DNA of 33,654 nucleotides. Origin: Polynucleobacter sp. AP-Melu-500A-A1 (GTDB lineage Bacteria; Pseudomonadota; Gammaproteobacteria; Burkholderiales; Burkholderiaceae). A program made the translations under genes and the position numbers. The stretch is taken from assembly GCF_018882125.1 (NCBI RefSeq), contig NZ_JACVOZ010000006.1:1-33654 (forward strand). The letters run 5' to 3'. Below the pieces are notes generated by a model. The model saw only the letters and a list, made by a program, of their open reading frames with translations, made no database searches and was not told where the DNA came from. Positions 18,057-26,336 of this stretch are shown piece after piece. How positions within the stretch are numbered: position 1 is the stretch's first letter; every line of letters starts with the position of its first letter.

Positions 18057-18130
18057 CATAAAATCAGTGGAAATACCTAGGGGATACAAGGCAAAGCCTT
18101 GGATTTAGAAGAATGAATCGGGGTATGGAA

Positions 18131-18160
18131 TGAAAAAACCACCATGAGGTGGTTTTGATT
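18131..18160 (-). terminator. Rho-independent terminator of tRNA-Ser
   Basis: A perfect 9-bp stem, AAAACCACC (18135-18143) with GGTGGTTTT (18148-18156), has a 4-nt loop. Read on the minus strand it is followed by further T residues. It lies 17 bp past the tRNA 3' CCA. The stem is symmetric enough to work from either side, but only the minus-strand tRNA needs it. Confidence 0.8.
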
Positions 18161-18176
18161 TAATCGCTAGGGTTAT

Positions 18177-18266
18177 TGGCGGAAGAGGTGAGATTCGAAC
18201 TCACGGAGGACTTTCATCCTCGCCAGTTTTCAAGACTGGTGCATTCAACCGCTCTGCCACTCTTCC
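18177..18266 (-). tRNA. tRNA-Ser(UGA), CCA encoded
   Basis: The minus strand folds as a class II tRNA. The acceptor pairs GGAAGAG with CTCTTCC, the D-arm is GGCAGAGCGGTTGAATGC, and the anticodon stem CCAGT/ACTGG has loop CTTGAAA, giving anticodon TGA. The long variable arm has GGAGGA/TCCTCC-type pairing, and the T-loop is GTTCGAATC. Discriminator G and CCA are encoded at 18180-18177. It reads UCA and other UCN serine codons. A terminator follows at 18131-18160. I saw no duplicated 3' end that would mark an integrated element. Confidence 0.97.
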
Positions 18267-18299
18267 AATACATATCCCCAATTGGGGTAGATAGACAAA

Positions 18300-19436
18300 T
18301 TATAAAGAACTTTTGATGAGTCCCTCTAAATGCTTGGCAATAGCAAGGCTAGAAGTTAACCCAGGAGATTCAAATCCATACAAATTGAATAACCCCTGCA
18401 AACCATGATCTTGAGGGCCATTAAAGTAAAAGTCCCCGGCAGGAATATTAGGCGGCACAATTTTTGCTCTAACCCCAGAATAATCCGGTTGTAGACTGCC
18501 ATCTTTTAATCCTGGCCAATAGCGACGCACTGCTTCATAAAAATCATCGCCACGAGAAGCATTTACTGAGTAATCAATCTGCTCTTCACTCTCAATATCC
18601 AACCATTCAACATCTGGTCCAAATTTGGCTTGACCACCCATATCTAAAGTTAAATGCACACCCAAACCTCCGGGCTCAGGGATGGGATAAATCAAATGAC
18701 TAAATGGTGATTTGCCAGTGAGAGAAAAATAGTTTCCTTTGGCAAAGTACGCTTTCGGAATTTGCTCGGAGGATAGACCCTCTATTTTTTTGGCAATAGC
18801 AGGAGCGCTCATGCCCGCACAATTAATCAGCAAGCGTGTTTGGATTTGCATTCCATCTGCGCCACCAATTTCTAATATAAATCCCTGTTCTGCATTGCTG
18901 CCAACGGGTCTGGCACTGATGAGTGGAGATTGATAGGCCAACATGCCGCCTGCATCTTCAAAGCCTCCCAGCAATGAAAGCATATATCCATGGCTATCCA
19001 CAATTCCAGTGGACGAAGACAGGATCGCAGCAGAGCAATGCAGTTGCGGCTCTAGAGCTTTTGCCTCGTCTCCTGAGATCATTTTGATATCGGGAACGTG
19101 ATTATTTTGTGCTTTATATAGAATCGCCTGAAGATCATTGAGTTGGGTATCGTCGCTAGCAACAATTAATTTGCCATAAGGCTGGGTTGCAACTTGGTGA
19201 CTACGACAATAGTCATAGAGGAGGCGGTTGCCTTGAACGCAAAGTATTGCCTTTAAAGAATCCTTCGGGTAATAAATACCAGCATGAATCACTTCGCTAT
19301 TACGAGCACTACTGATGGTGCCAAAAGCACTTTCACGCTCCAAAAGAATGGTTTCTCGACCTTGAAGTGCCATCTCTCGTGCAACGGCTAAACCGACCAC
19401 CCCTGCGCCGATGACGACACAATCTAACTGCTCCAT
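18300..19436 (-). CDS. FAD-dependent oxidoreductase, L-2-hydroxyglutarate oxidase (LhgO/YgaF)-like
   Basis: A 378-aa DAO-fold flavoenzyme. The N-terminal dinucleotide site is G10-A-G-V-V-G15 with E34 (LLERES) to bind the FAD ribose. SSARNSEVIHAGIYYP (residues 42-57) is the typical signature of the LhgO group and its relatives. The C-terminal FAD region holds QDHGLQGLFNLYGFESPGLTSSLAIA. The family oxidises L-2-hydroxyglutarate or related hydroxy acids and passes electrons to the membrane quinone pool. No signal or membrane helix is seen, so it is cytoplasmic or peripheral. It is convergent with nothing nearby and divergent from pgi. An inverted repeat CCTATT/AATAGG (19451-19456, 19467-19472) lies upstream. 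Substrate assignment is by family only. Confidence 0.85.
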   Translation of the reverse strand: MEQLDCVVIGAGVVGLAVAREMALQGRETILLERESAFGTISSARNSEVIHAGIYYPKDSLKAILCVQGNRLLYDYCRSHQVATQPYGKLIVASDDTQLNDLQAILYKAQNNHVPDIKMISGDEAKALEPQLHCSAAILSSSTGIVDSHGYMLSLLGGFEDAGGMLAYQSPLISARPVGSNAEQGFILEIGGADGMQIQTRLLINCAGMSAPAIAKKIEGLSSEQIPKAYFAKGNYFSLTGKSPFSHLIYPIPEPGGLGVHLTLDMGGQAKFGPDVEWLDIESEEQIDYSVNASRGDDFYEAVRRYWPGLKDGSLQPDYSGVRAKIVPPNIPAGDFYFNGPQDHGLQGLFNLYGFESPGLTSSLAIAKHLEGLIKSSL

Positions 19437-19548
19437 CTAATTGTCCCAGACCTATTTATTAATATGAATAGGCACAAATCGTAACATTTTCAGTACTTTA
19501 GGGGGGATTCTGACTCTTTACCCCTCGACTTGTTGATAAAATCCCCAA

Positions 19549-21042
19549 ATGTCCTTGAAAACTGCTTCAGAAAACCCAAAATCCGTCTTTCGCGCCTCAG
19601 ATATCGTTTTAGATTGCGCCTATCAAGGCATCAATGCCAAAACCTGGCAATCTCTATTTGCCCGAGCCCGAACAGCCAAGGTACAAGAGTTCATTGTTGA
19701 TCTCTTTGCTGGAAAACATGTTAATCAGTCAGAGAATCGCCCTGCGCTGCACTCTGCCCTGCGTAATTTAGATAAAAAACCCGTTTTAGTAGATGGCGTA
19801 GATGTCATGCCTGCAGTAGCAGATGTTTGGCATCGTATTGAAGCCCTCTGCAATAAATGGGTTGGCGTTACTGACGTTATTCACATTGGCATTGGTGGCT
19901 CAGATTTTGGACCACGCCTTGCGATTGAGGCTCTTGCCCACGTCCCCAATATCGAGAGCCGTGGCATGCGTATGCATTTCTTAGCCAATATTGATACCGC
20001 TGAATTGGGACGCATTTTGCAACGCGCTCTACCCCATAGCACCCGTGTCATTATTGTTTCTAAGTCCTTTACTACTTTAGAGACTACTAAAAATGCCAAG
20101 GCAGTAGTCAGATGGCTTAAAGATAGCGGGCGTACTGAAAGTCAAATTAATAATAGCTTATTTGCTGTTACAGCTAATGTTCCAGCAGCGAAAGCATTTG
20201 GCGTCAAAGAAGAAAATATTTATCCCTTCTGGGATTGGGTTGGCGGTCGCTACTCGGTCTGGTCTGCTGTAGGTCTTCCAATTGCTTTGCAATATGGCTT
20301 TGATACCTTTAAAGCATTTTTAGCTGGCGCTCAGGCGATCGATCAACATTATCAATCAGCCCCTTTGGAAGAAAATCTTCCAATCATCATGGCGCTTACC
20401 TTGCTTTATCAGCAGGAAAAAAATGACATCAAGTCTTTTGCAGTCATTCCTTATGCGGATGCCTTAGATTGGTTCCCAAAATGGTTGCAACAGCTCGATA
20501 TGGAAAGTAATGGCAAGAGCGTTGATCGTAACGGCAAACCTGTTAAGTATTCATGCCCGGTAGTTTTTGGTAGTTCAGGTAGCAACGCACAGCACTCTTA
20601 CTTCCAATTACTTCATCAGGGCACAGAAGTCATCCCAATTGACTTCATTGCGATTCGTGAACCGATGAGTCATTTGCCTGAAGCCAAGGAGCATCATCGT
20701 ATTTTGCTGTCCAATTGCTTGGCTCAAGCCCAAGCCTTAGCGAATGGTAAGAAAACAGATAACCCCAACAATACCTACCCTGGTAAACGTCCAAGTAATT
20801 TGCTCATTCTGCCTAAATTGAATGCTTTTTATCTAGGCGCCCTCCTAGCACTCTATGAAAACCGTGCAACTACCTTAGGTGCACTTTGGAATATCAATAG
20901 CTTTGATCAACCTGGTGTTGAGCTCGGTAAAGTCTTGGCAAAACCGATTGAAGCAGCGCTTAAAGATTCTGCATCAGTAGTAGCGGACGACAATATTGAT
21001 GCGATTACTGCGCAGCGCATCAACTTATTTAATCAACCCTGA
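19549..21042 (+). CDS. pgi: Glucose-6-phosphate isomerase
   Basis: A 497-aa cytoplasmic enzyme interconverting glucose-6-phosphate and fructose-6-phosphate. Two SIS-type lobes are present. Both family signatures are intact: DWVGGRYSVWSAVGLP (residues 229-244) and GALWNINSFDQPGVELGK (444-461). Visible catalytic residues by homology are E319 in LDMESNGK, H356 in FQLLHQGT and K461. It is shorter than the ~550-aa enterobacterial enzyme, lacking N-terminal extension, but no core motif is missing. The start ATG follows a weak ribosome site. The next genes are a toxin-antitoxin pair and then phosphomannomutase/phosphoglucomutase, its functional neighbour in hexose-phosphate metabolism. Confidence 0.97.
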   Translation: MSLKTASENPKSVFRASDIVLDCAYQGINAKTWQSLFARARTAKVQEFIVDLFAGKHVNQSENRPALHSALRNLDKKPVLVDGVDVMPAVADVWHRIEALCNKWVGVTDVIHIGIGGSDFGPRLAIEALAHVPNIESRGMRMHFLANIDTAELGRILQRALPHSTRVIIVSKSFTTLETTKNAKAVVRWLKDSGRTESQINNSLFAVTANVPAAKAFGVKEENIYPFWDWVGGRYSVWSAVGLPIALQYGFDTFKAFLAGAQAIDQHYQSAPLEENLPIIMALTLLYQQEKNDIKSFAVIPYADALDWFPKWLQQLDMESNGKSVDRNGKPVKYSCPVVFGSSGSNAQHSYFQLLHQGTEVIPIDFIAIREPMSHLPEAKEHHRILLSNCLAQAQALANGKKTDNPNNTYPGKRPSNLLILPKLNAFYLGALLALYENRATTLGALWNINSFDQPGVELGKVLAKPIEAALKDSASVVADDNIDAITAQRINLFNQP

Positions 21043-21071
21043 GTGATTCGTAGCAAGCATCTGGGCTGCAT

Positions 21072-21109
21072 TTGACTTTTTTATACCGATTGTTTATACT
21101 TGTTTATAC
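21072..21109 (+). promoter_or_regulatory. Promoter and putative operator of the mazEF-like pair
   Basis: TTGACT (21072-21077) and TATACT (21095-21100) are spaced by 17 bp, a near-consensus sigma-70 promoter. TTTATAC occurs three times, at 21080-21086, 21093-21099 and 21103-21109; the last two sit in a perfect tandem repeat of TTGTTTATAC. The repeats cover the -10 region, where a MazE-type antitoxin would repress its own operon. A strong ribosome site, AAGGGGGG, precedes the start at 21132. Confidence 0.75.
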
Positions 21110-21131
21110 ATAATATCTAAAGGGGGGTTAA

Positions 21132-21392
21132 ATGTCTCCAGCACTCAAAGTAGAGCAAATAGTACAAGAATGGGGCAATGGCTTAGGGGTAAGGATTACC
21201 TCTCCGGTTGCAAAGGCAGCTCACTTATCGCAGGGAGTGCCTATATCTGTGGAGGTTGTTAAGAATGGCGTGCTTCTCAGAGTAGTAGGCAAGCCTAAGC
21301 TTAGCCTTAATCAAAAATTGAAAGCTTTTGATCCAGAAAACCATAGTGGCGAAGTTATGGCAACAACTGCAATGGGGAAAGAAATTATTTAA
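21132..21392 (+). CDS. mazE: MazE/AbrB-family antitoxin
   Basis: An 86-aa protein. Residues 5-50 match the SpoVT-AbrB swapped-hairpin DNA-binding fold of MazE antitoxins (VQEWGNGLGVRITSPVAKAAHLSQGVPISVEVVKNGVLLRV). The C-terminal half (KLKAFDPENHSGEVMATTAMGKEII) is the usual flexible toxin-binding tail. It should neutralise the downstream MazF toxin and repress the operon. Its TAA stop overlaps the toxin start (TAATG), typical translational coupling. The strong ribosome site favours antitoxin excess. The pair sits between pgi and the phosphomutase gene, as an inserted cassette would. Confidence 0.9.
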   Translation: MSPALKVEQIVQEWGNGLGVRITSPVAKAAHLSQGVPISVEVVKNGVLLRVVGKPKLSLNQKLKAFDPENHSGEVMATTAMGKEII

Positions 21393-21760
21393 TGGTGGAA
21401 AAATTAAAGCCTTGGACTCCTGAGCGTAGGGATATGATTTGGATTAACTTTAATCCACAAACTGGAAATGAAATGAAAGATGAGCATCCAATGCTCGTTA
21501 TTTCTCCAAAAGCTTTTAATGAAAAAACTGGGCTGGTTATTGGCCTTCCGATGACCCATGCCAAAACGAATGAAACTAATCCATTTGCAATCAAATTCTC
21601 AATTGGCCGTGGTGAACCAGTTTATATTCTGACTCATCAACCAAAATCATTTGATTGGCGCCAGAGGTCAGCTAGACCACACCCATGGAAAACTTTGCCA
21701 GCCTCTCTATTTCAAGAGGCTTGCGAAGGATTAAATTCGATTATCGAAATTGCTCACTAA
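21392..21760 (+). CDS. mazF: MazF-family endoribonuclease toxin
   Basis: A 122-aa PemK/MazF-fold protein. It shows the family elements RRDMIWINFNPQTGNEMKDEHPMLVISPKAFNEKTGLVIGLPMT (residues 12-55), including the conserved G-N/H-E-x-x-x-x-H/R-P strand turn. Members cut mRNA at short sequence motifs and arrest growth. It is fully intact and coupled to the antitoxin by a 1-nt overlap. The recognition sequence cannot be predicted. ChpB/PemK naming would be equally fair. Confidence 0.9.
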   Translation: MVEKLKPWTPERRDMIWINFNPQTGNEMKDEHPMLVISPKAFNEKTGLVIGLPMTHAKTNETNPFAIKFSIGRGEPVYILTHQPKSFDWRQRSARPHPWKTLPASLFQEACEGLNSIIEIAH

Positions 21761-21778
21761 TAAATACTGGAATCTAAA

Positions 21779-23164
21779 GTGCAACTATCTCCCTCTATAT
21801 TTAAAGCCTACGATATTCGCGGCATCATCGATGAAACCTTAGATCCATCGATTGCAAAACTCATTGGCCAAGCCTTTGGCACTGAAATGCGAGAGCTTGG
21901 TGAAACTGAAATCGTGATTGGCCGTGATGGTCGTCTTTCTGGCCCCAGCTTGATTGAAGCGTTAACAGAGGGTTTGCTGTCCACTGGTATTAATGTAATC
22001 GATCTGGGTATGGTGGCCACTCCCATGGTGTACTTTGGTGCCAATCAGGTACTGGATGGTAAGAAACCTAAGTCCGGCATCATGATTACCGGTAGTCATA
22101 ATCCCCCAAACTATAACGGCTTCAAAATGGTCTTGGGTGGCGCTGCAATTTATGGTGATCAAATTCAGGCGCTACGTAAACGCATTGAAGCGAAGCAATT
22201 TTCTAGTAGCCAGGGCTTACGCTCGACCTTTGACATCTTCCCGATGTATTTAAAACATATCGTTGGAGATGTAAAACTGGCTCGACCAATGAAAATAGTG
22301 GTCGATTGTGGCAATGGTGTTGGTGGCGCATTTGCAGGTCAGCTCTTTAGATCCTTGGGCTGTGAAGTTCAAGAACTCTTCTGTGAGGTTGATGGTCATT
22401 TTCCAAATCACCATCCTGATCCTGCGCATTTAGAGAACCTGCAAGACCTGATTAAGAATCTGCAAACAACCGATAACGAATTAGGTTTAGCTTTTGACGG
22501 AGATGCTGACCGTTTGGGTGTCGTCACCAAAGATGGTCAAGTAATTTTTCCAGACCGCCAAATGATGTTATTTGCCAAGGATGTGCTCTCACGCAACCCT
22601 GGCGGCCAAATTATTTACGACGTTAAGTGCACTCGTAATTTAGCAACTTGGGTAAAGCAGCACGGTGGTGAGCCATTAATGTGGAAAACCGGTCACTCTT
22701 TAGTCAAAGCCAAGTTAAAAGCAACTGGTGCTCCATTGGCTGGTGAGATGAGTGGTCATATCTTCTTTAAAGACCGCTGGTTCGGATTTGATGATGGCCT
22801 TTATACTGGCGCTCGTTTGCTTGAGATCCTCAGCAAAGAAAAAGATCCAAATAAAACCCTCAATGATTTGCCCAATGCGATTTGTACGCCAGAACTCCAA
22901 CTCCCTTGTGCTGAAGGTGAACCCTTTGCAATTCTAGAGAAGATCAAAGCCAATGCCAAGTTTCCGACCTCAGAAGCCATTAATACAATTGATGGCGTAC
23001 GTGTGGAATACGCTGATGGCTTTGGTCTTGCAAGACCCTCCAATACAACACCAGTAGTAGTGATGCGTTTTGAGGCAGATAGCGATGAAGCTATCAAACG
23101 CATTCAGGGAGAATTTAAAACCGCTCTATTGGGGGCTAAACCCGATGCGAACTTACCTTTCTAA
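21779..23164 (+). CDS. Phosphomannomutase/phosphoglucomutase (AlgC-like)
   Basis: A 461-aa alpha-D-phosphohexomutase starting at GTG, with the family N-terminus SPSIFKAYDIRGI. All four active-site loops are present: the phosphoserine S106 in TGSHNPPNYNGFKM, the metal loop D240-G-D242-A-D244-R, the sugar loop GEMSGH (322-327) and the phosphate loop RPSNTTP (419-425). It converts mannose-6-P to mannose-1-P or glucose-6-P to glucose-1-P, precursors of LPS and exopolysaccharide sugars. Length and motifs fit the bifunctional AlgC/PMM-PGM type. It begins 18 bp after mazF, so it may be co-transcribed with the toxin-antitoxin pair. Confidence 0.95.
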   Translation: MQLSPSIFKAYDIRGIIDETLDPSIAKLIGQAFGTEMRELGETEIVIGRDGRLSGPSLIEALTEGLLSTGINVIDLGMVATPMVYFGANQVLDGKKPKSGIMITGSHNPPNYNGFKMVLGGAAIYGDQIQALRKRIEAKQFSSSQGLRSTFDIFPMYLKHIVGDVKLARPMKIVVDCGNGVGGAFAGQLFRSLGCEVQELFCEVDGHFPNHHPDPAHLENLQDLIKNLQTTDNELGLAFDGDADRLGVVTKDGQVIFPDRQMMLFAKDVLSRNPGGQIIYDVKCTRNLATWVKQHGGEPLMWKTGHSLVKAKLKATGAPLAGEMSGHIFFKDRWFGFDDGLYTGARLLEILSKEKDPNKTLNDLPNAICTPELQLPCAEGEPFAILEKIKANAKFPTSEAINTIDGVRVEYADGFGLARPSNTTPVVVMRFEADSDEAIKRIQGEFKTALLGAKPDANLPF

Positions 23165-23183
23165 GAGCTGGGTCACCGCATTA

Positions 23184-23729
23184 CTAGTGGATTGTGCTTG
23201 AACTGCCTAGACCATCGACAGAAATAGTCGCAGGTTTTTCTATAGGTGCAGGTGAAATCATCGCCCTTCCCCAGGATGCTTGATCACAAAGATTCTCAAG
23301 AAGCATTCGCATTGCAATCAACATCGGCTTAGGAAGTTTCAAATTAATGCTTTGATCTTTTCCTAATACAAAGTCAATCGAAAAGAGCTGTTCTCCGCCA
23401 CCTTCAGCGTCAGCAAGTCCACAAGTCACATCCAATACCAAGATGGGGGTATTTCCCAAGGGGAATGTCTCGCCTGACTCGAACTCTGGACCCTGAATAT
23501 CAGAGCTGATTAAATTTTTCTTCTCAAAATCGGCAACTGCTTTAGCAGTTACAGGGTCATGCTTTTGTTCAAGCTGTTTTTCAACTAAATGTTCGGACGC
23601 CGCCAGGATAAATAAGGCGACACGCCGTGTCAGCAGGAAGGCAAATTCTGACTTTTCTTCGGTATTAATCCGAAAAAGGATCCTATCCTCCTGAATGAGG
23701 TAACTGGCATTAAGTTGCTTGATCGACAT
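23184..23729 (-). CDS. Uncharacterised 181-aa cytoplasmic protein
   Basis: I do not recognise a function. There is no signal peptide, membrane helix or cysteine cluster; C110 and C133 are isolated. The protein starts MSIKQLNASYLIQEDRILFRINT, continues EFAFLLTRRVALFILAASEHLVEKQLEQ (an amphipathic helix), then has an acidic middle and a compact beta-rich LGKDQSINLKLPKPMLIAMRMLLENLCDQASW segment before a Pro/Ser tail. It is convergent with the phosphomutase gene (19 bp) and divergent from tpsB2 across a palindrome-bearing gap, so co-regulation with tpsB2 is possible. Confidence 0.7.
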   Translation of the reverse strand: MSIKQLNASYLIQEDRILFRINTEEKSEFAFLLTRRVALFILAASEHLVEKQLEQKHDPVTAKAVADFEKKNLISSDIQGPEFESGETFPLGNTPILVLDVTCGLADAEGGGEQLFSIDFVLGKDQSINLKLPKPMLIAMRMLLENLCDQASWGRAMISPAPIEKPATISVDGLGSSSTIH

Positions 23730-23763
23730 TTAAGCACTGTATATCAATTATTTAAACATGGGT

Positions 23764-23783
23764 TATTGGCTCTAGAGCCAATA
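23764..23783. promoter_or_regulatory. Perfect 20-bp palindrome upstream of tpsB2
   Basis: TATTGGCTCTAGAGCCAATA is a perfect 20-bp inverted repeat. It lies midway between the start of the divergent 181-aa gene (23729) and the likely tpsB2 start (23829 or 23847). TATATATAA follows at once and could serve as a -10 element. It is a strong candidate operator for a dimeric regulator controlling one or both genes. No matching site was noticed upstream of tpsB1. Confidence 0.65.
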
Positions 23784-23828
23784 TATATAAACCTTGAATC
23801 TGTCTACGATTACGCATGTTCAAAATCC

Positions 23829-25571
23829 ATGAATTTAGCCTTAAAAATGTATAAAAATAAAGAATTTCGGCTTAAAGCTATCGTAGTGCTCTTGGGTAGC
23901 TCAGCAATTTCTAGTGCCGCTTTTGCCCAAGTGGATGCTGGCGCTTTGCAGCAAAACTTAGAAAGGCAGCTACCTCTTCCCTCCCCACTTGCTCTACCTG
24001 AAGCAGTCAAGCCTACGACTCCCCGTGAAAGCGCTGCAAAAGCAGGTGAAGTACGCTTTACAGTGAATACCTTTGAGCTGACAGGCTCAAAATTACTTCC
24101 AGAGTCAAAAGTGCAAGATTTGCTGAAGAGTTGGACCGGCATATCAATCACTTTTGATGATTTACAAAAAGCATGCGATGCCATCGTAGCGCTCTATCGC
24201 AAAAGTGGCTATACAGTACAGGCGATTGTGCCGCCCCAGAAAATTGCGGATGGCGTTGTCAAAATTCTGATTACAGAAGCCAAACTGAGTGATGTCATTG
24301 TGGAGACCCCTCAAGGCAATACTCTTTTTGGTAAAGATCGTGCAGCAAAATATATTACTTATGGCAACCCGATTGGCGAACCGCTCAATATGGATAAGCT
24401 CGAACGTGCTTTAATCATTTTGAATGAAACTCCTGGCGTCATGGTGGCAAGCCAGCTCGAACAAGGTAAGAATGATGGCGAAACCGTTGCTCTTATTCAA
24501 TTAACAGAGCCACCAATTGCCGCTGGTCGTGTAGAACTTAACAACTATGGTAGCCGCACTACTGGGGCCAATCAGGGTGTTATTGCCTTAAATGCTAATA
24601 ACGTTACTGGCATTGGTGATCAAGCGGCTATTAACGGTATTGCCTCTGAAGGCTCGCAGTATGTTCAGGCAGCCTACTCTTTACCTGCCTCTCCCGACGG
24701 ACTTCGTCTTGGTGTCTCAGGTACTTATTTGAACTACAAGAATGTGAGTAGCTATGTGTCTGCCAATAGCGGTGTTGGTGATGCATGGACTACAGGCTTG
24801 AGTGCTGCCTATCCGCTTATGCGCAGTCAAGCTACTAACTTAAATGTCACCATGAACTATGACATCAAGAGTTATATGAATAAAAATAATACGACCCAGT
24901 ATGTCATCAGCAGTTACAACATCAATAACTTTTCTGTAGGTATGTCTGGTAACCACTATGATGGTTTTGGTGGTGGCGGCATTTCTACAGGGTCTGTTTC
25001 TGTGGTTCAGGGTTATTTAGATATCTTAGGTACAAGCACTCCAGGTTATGGCGCCTACACACCACCAAGCTTTACTAAACTGGCTTTATCTGGGAGTCGC
25101 AATCAACAACTGACTGAAGATGGCTTAACGTCTTTCTATATTGCCGTGAGTGGTCAAGCAGCATCTGTAAACCTCAATTCAGCAGAGCAGTTTTATCTTG
25201 GTGGTCCTTATGGTGTTAGAGCTTATCCTGTAGCCCAAGGTGCTGGCTCACAAGGTGGTATTGCTACTGCAGAATTGCGTCGTCAACTTCCGCAAAATTT
25301 CACAGTCAGCGCCTTCTTTGATGCAGGTGCTGTTCAGCAATACAAGAACCTATATCCAGGGTGGCAAGGTCAAACTCATGCAAACAACACATACTCACTT
25401 ATGGGAGCAGGTTTAGGTCTCAAATGGATTTGGGGTGGCTGGAACGTTGCCGGCTCAGTAGCTTGGCAAGTCGGTAAAAATCCACTCTATAACCAGTATG
25501 GTCAAGCAGTCAACACTGATGGCACTACGACGAATCCTCGCGGCTGGATTACCGGCAGCTTTACATTCTAA
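23829..25571 (+). CDS. TpsB-type outer-membrane transporter 2 (FhaC/ShlB family)
   Basis: A paralogue of the 10620-12389 transporter, sharing the mature start QVDAGALQQNLE-QLPLPSPL, the POTRA_2 region (GEVRFTVNTFELTGSKLL to KILITEAKLSDV), the barrel and the lid motif GGPYGVRAYP. I place the start at ATG 23829 (or ATG 23847), giving MNLALKMYKNKEFRLKAIVVLLGSS-type signal peptide ending SAAFA. The frame stays open to an upstream ATG at 23715, but that would overlap the divergent gene and bury the signal peptide. It exports a TpsA-type protein. It is convergent (11 bp) with the operon of the right-hand giant adhesin, its probable client. Intact, no frameshift. Confidence 0.92.
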   Translation: MNLALKMYKNKEFRLKAIVVLLGSSAISSAAFAQVDAGALQQNLERQLPLPSPLALPEAVKPTTPRESAAKAGEVRFTVNTFELTGSKLLPESKVQDLLKSWTGISITFDDLQKACDAIVALYRKSGYTVQAIVPPQKIADGVVKILITEAKLSDVIVETPQGNTLFGKDRAAKYITYGNPIGEPLNMDKLERALIILNETPGVMVASQLEQGKNDGETVALIQLTEPPIAAGRVELNNYGSRTTGANQGVIALNANNVTGIGDQAAINGIASEGSQYVQAAYSLPASPDGLRLGVSGTYLNYKNVSSYVSANSGVGDAWTTGLSAAYPLMRSQATNLNVTMNYDIKSYMNKNNTTQYVISSYNINNFSVGMSGNHYDGFGGGGISTGSVSVVQGYLDILGTSTPGYGAYTPPSFTKLALSGSRNQQLTEDGLTSFYIAVSGQAASVNLNSAEQFYLGGPYGVRAYPVAQGAGSQGGIATAELRRQLPQNFTVSAFFDAGAVQQYKNLYPGWQGQTHANNTYSLMGAGLGLKWIWGGWNVAGSVAWQVGKNPLYNQYGQAVNTDGTTTNPRGWITGSFTF

Positions 25572-25582
25572 TCATTTTGTAA

Positions 25583-26332
25583 TTACTGAGTTTGCATCAT
25601 CACTGGGTCGCTACTGCATGGGGCGGCCCTTTTAGTTTGCGCATAGAGATCAGCATTTTCCATGCGCTCATTATTACCAGGATGTGTAGATAAAAATGGG
25701 ATCGCTGCGCCCTCGCCTAAGGAATTCATTTTGGCAGCAAAGCGATAACTTCCACATGGCGAGTATCCCGCTTGCATTGCCCACTGCATGCCCATCTCAT
25801 CTGCAGATCGTTCATCGTTACGACTAAATGTAAGGCCCACTCCTTTAGCTGCATTCCCAATAATAAGACCGCTAAATGGAATAAAGTAACTAGCAATCAT
25901 GCCTAAAGTTTGGCTCGCAGCATCCACAGCAAGATCACGATTCTTTGCATAATCTGGCTGAGTATGGCCGAGTTGATGATGGCCTAACTCATGTCCTAAG
26001 ACGTTTGCCATCACATCGGGATCATTGCCGAACTGTGCAATAAAACCATTGGTAAAAATAATGTAGCGCTGATTATTTTGTAATTGGGCATAAGCATTGA
26101 TCTCTGTCGAATCAGATAAGCCCACAACAAATGGAAATGGTACTGTCTTCATCATTTTTTGACGAACTGTTGCCAGATTTTTTTCTGCACTACTTGCATT
26201 TGGAGTGCTATTAGCAGTTTGCCACCAAGCTTCGTTAGGCACTTGAACAGCCATTGGCTTTTTAGCGGTGGAACAAGCTACGAGCAAACTACCGCATAAG
26301 ATTACTAAGGTATTACGCATACCCAAGCCCAC
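25583..26332 (-). CDS. M48-family metallopeptidase lipoprotein
   Basis: A 249-aa periplasmic zinc protease (245 aa from ATG 26320). The ATG at 26320 has the ribosome site AAGGTGG 8 nt upstream, better than GTG 26332. It carries a lipoprotein signal with lipobox LVAC (C20 in the longer form), then the M48 catalytic site H114-E-L-G-H118 and third ligand E174 in NDERSADEMG. Such LoiP/BepA-type proteases degrade or help assemble outer-membrane proteins. It is the last gene of a minus-strand run with adhesin, parvulin foldase and IalB-like protein, 4 bp after the previous stop. A role in quality control of adhesin or TpsB is inferred from context. Confidence 0.9.
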   Translation of the reverse strand: MGLGMRNTLVILCGSLLVACSTAKKPMAVQVPNEAWWQTANSTPNASSAEKNLATVRQKMMKTVPFPFVVGLSDSTEINAYAQLQNNQRYIIFTNGFIAQFGNDPDVMANVLGHELGHHQLGHTQPDYAKNRDLAVDAASQTLGMIASYFIPFSGLIIGNAAKGVGLTFSRNDERSADEMGMQWAMQAGYSPCGSYRFAAKMNSLGEGAAIPFLSTHPGNNERMENADLYAQTKRAAPCSSDPVMMQTQ

Positions 26333-26336
26333 CTTG

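Noticed and set aside
18177..18266. tRNA-Ser as an integration site for a mobile island.
   Set aside because: No integrase gene and no visible second copy of the tRNA 3' end in the window.
23715..23828. N-terminal extension of TpsB2 from ATG 23715.
   Set aside because: It would overlap the divergent 181-aa gene, span the palindrome and place the signal peptide ~50 residues inside the protein.
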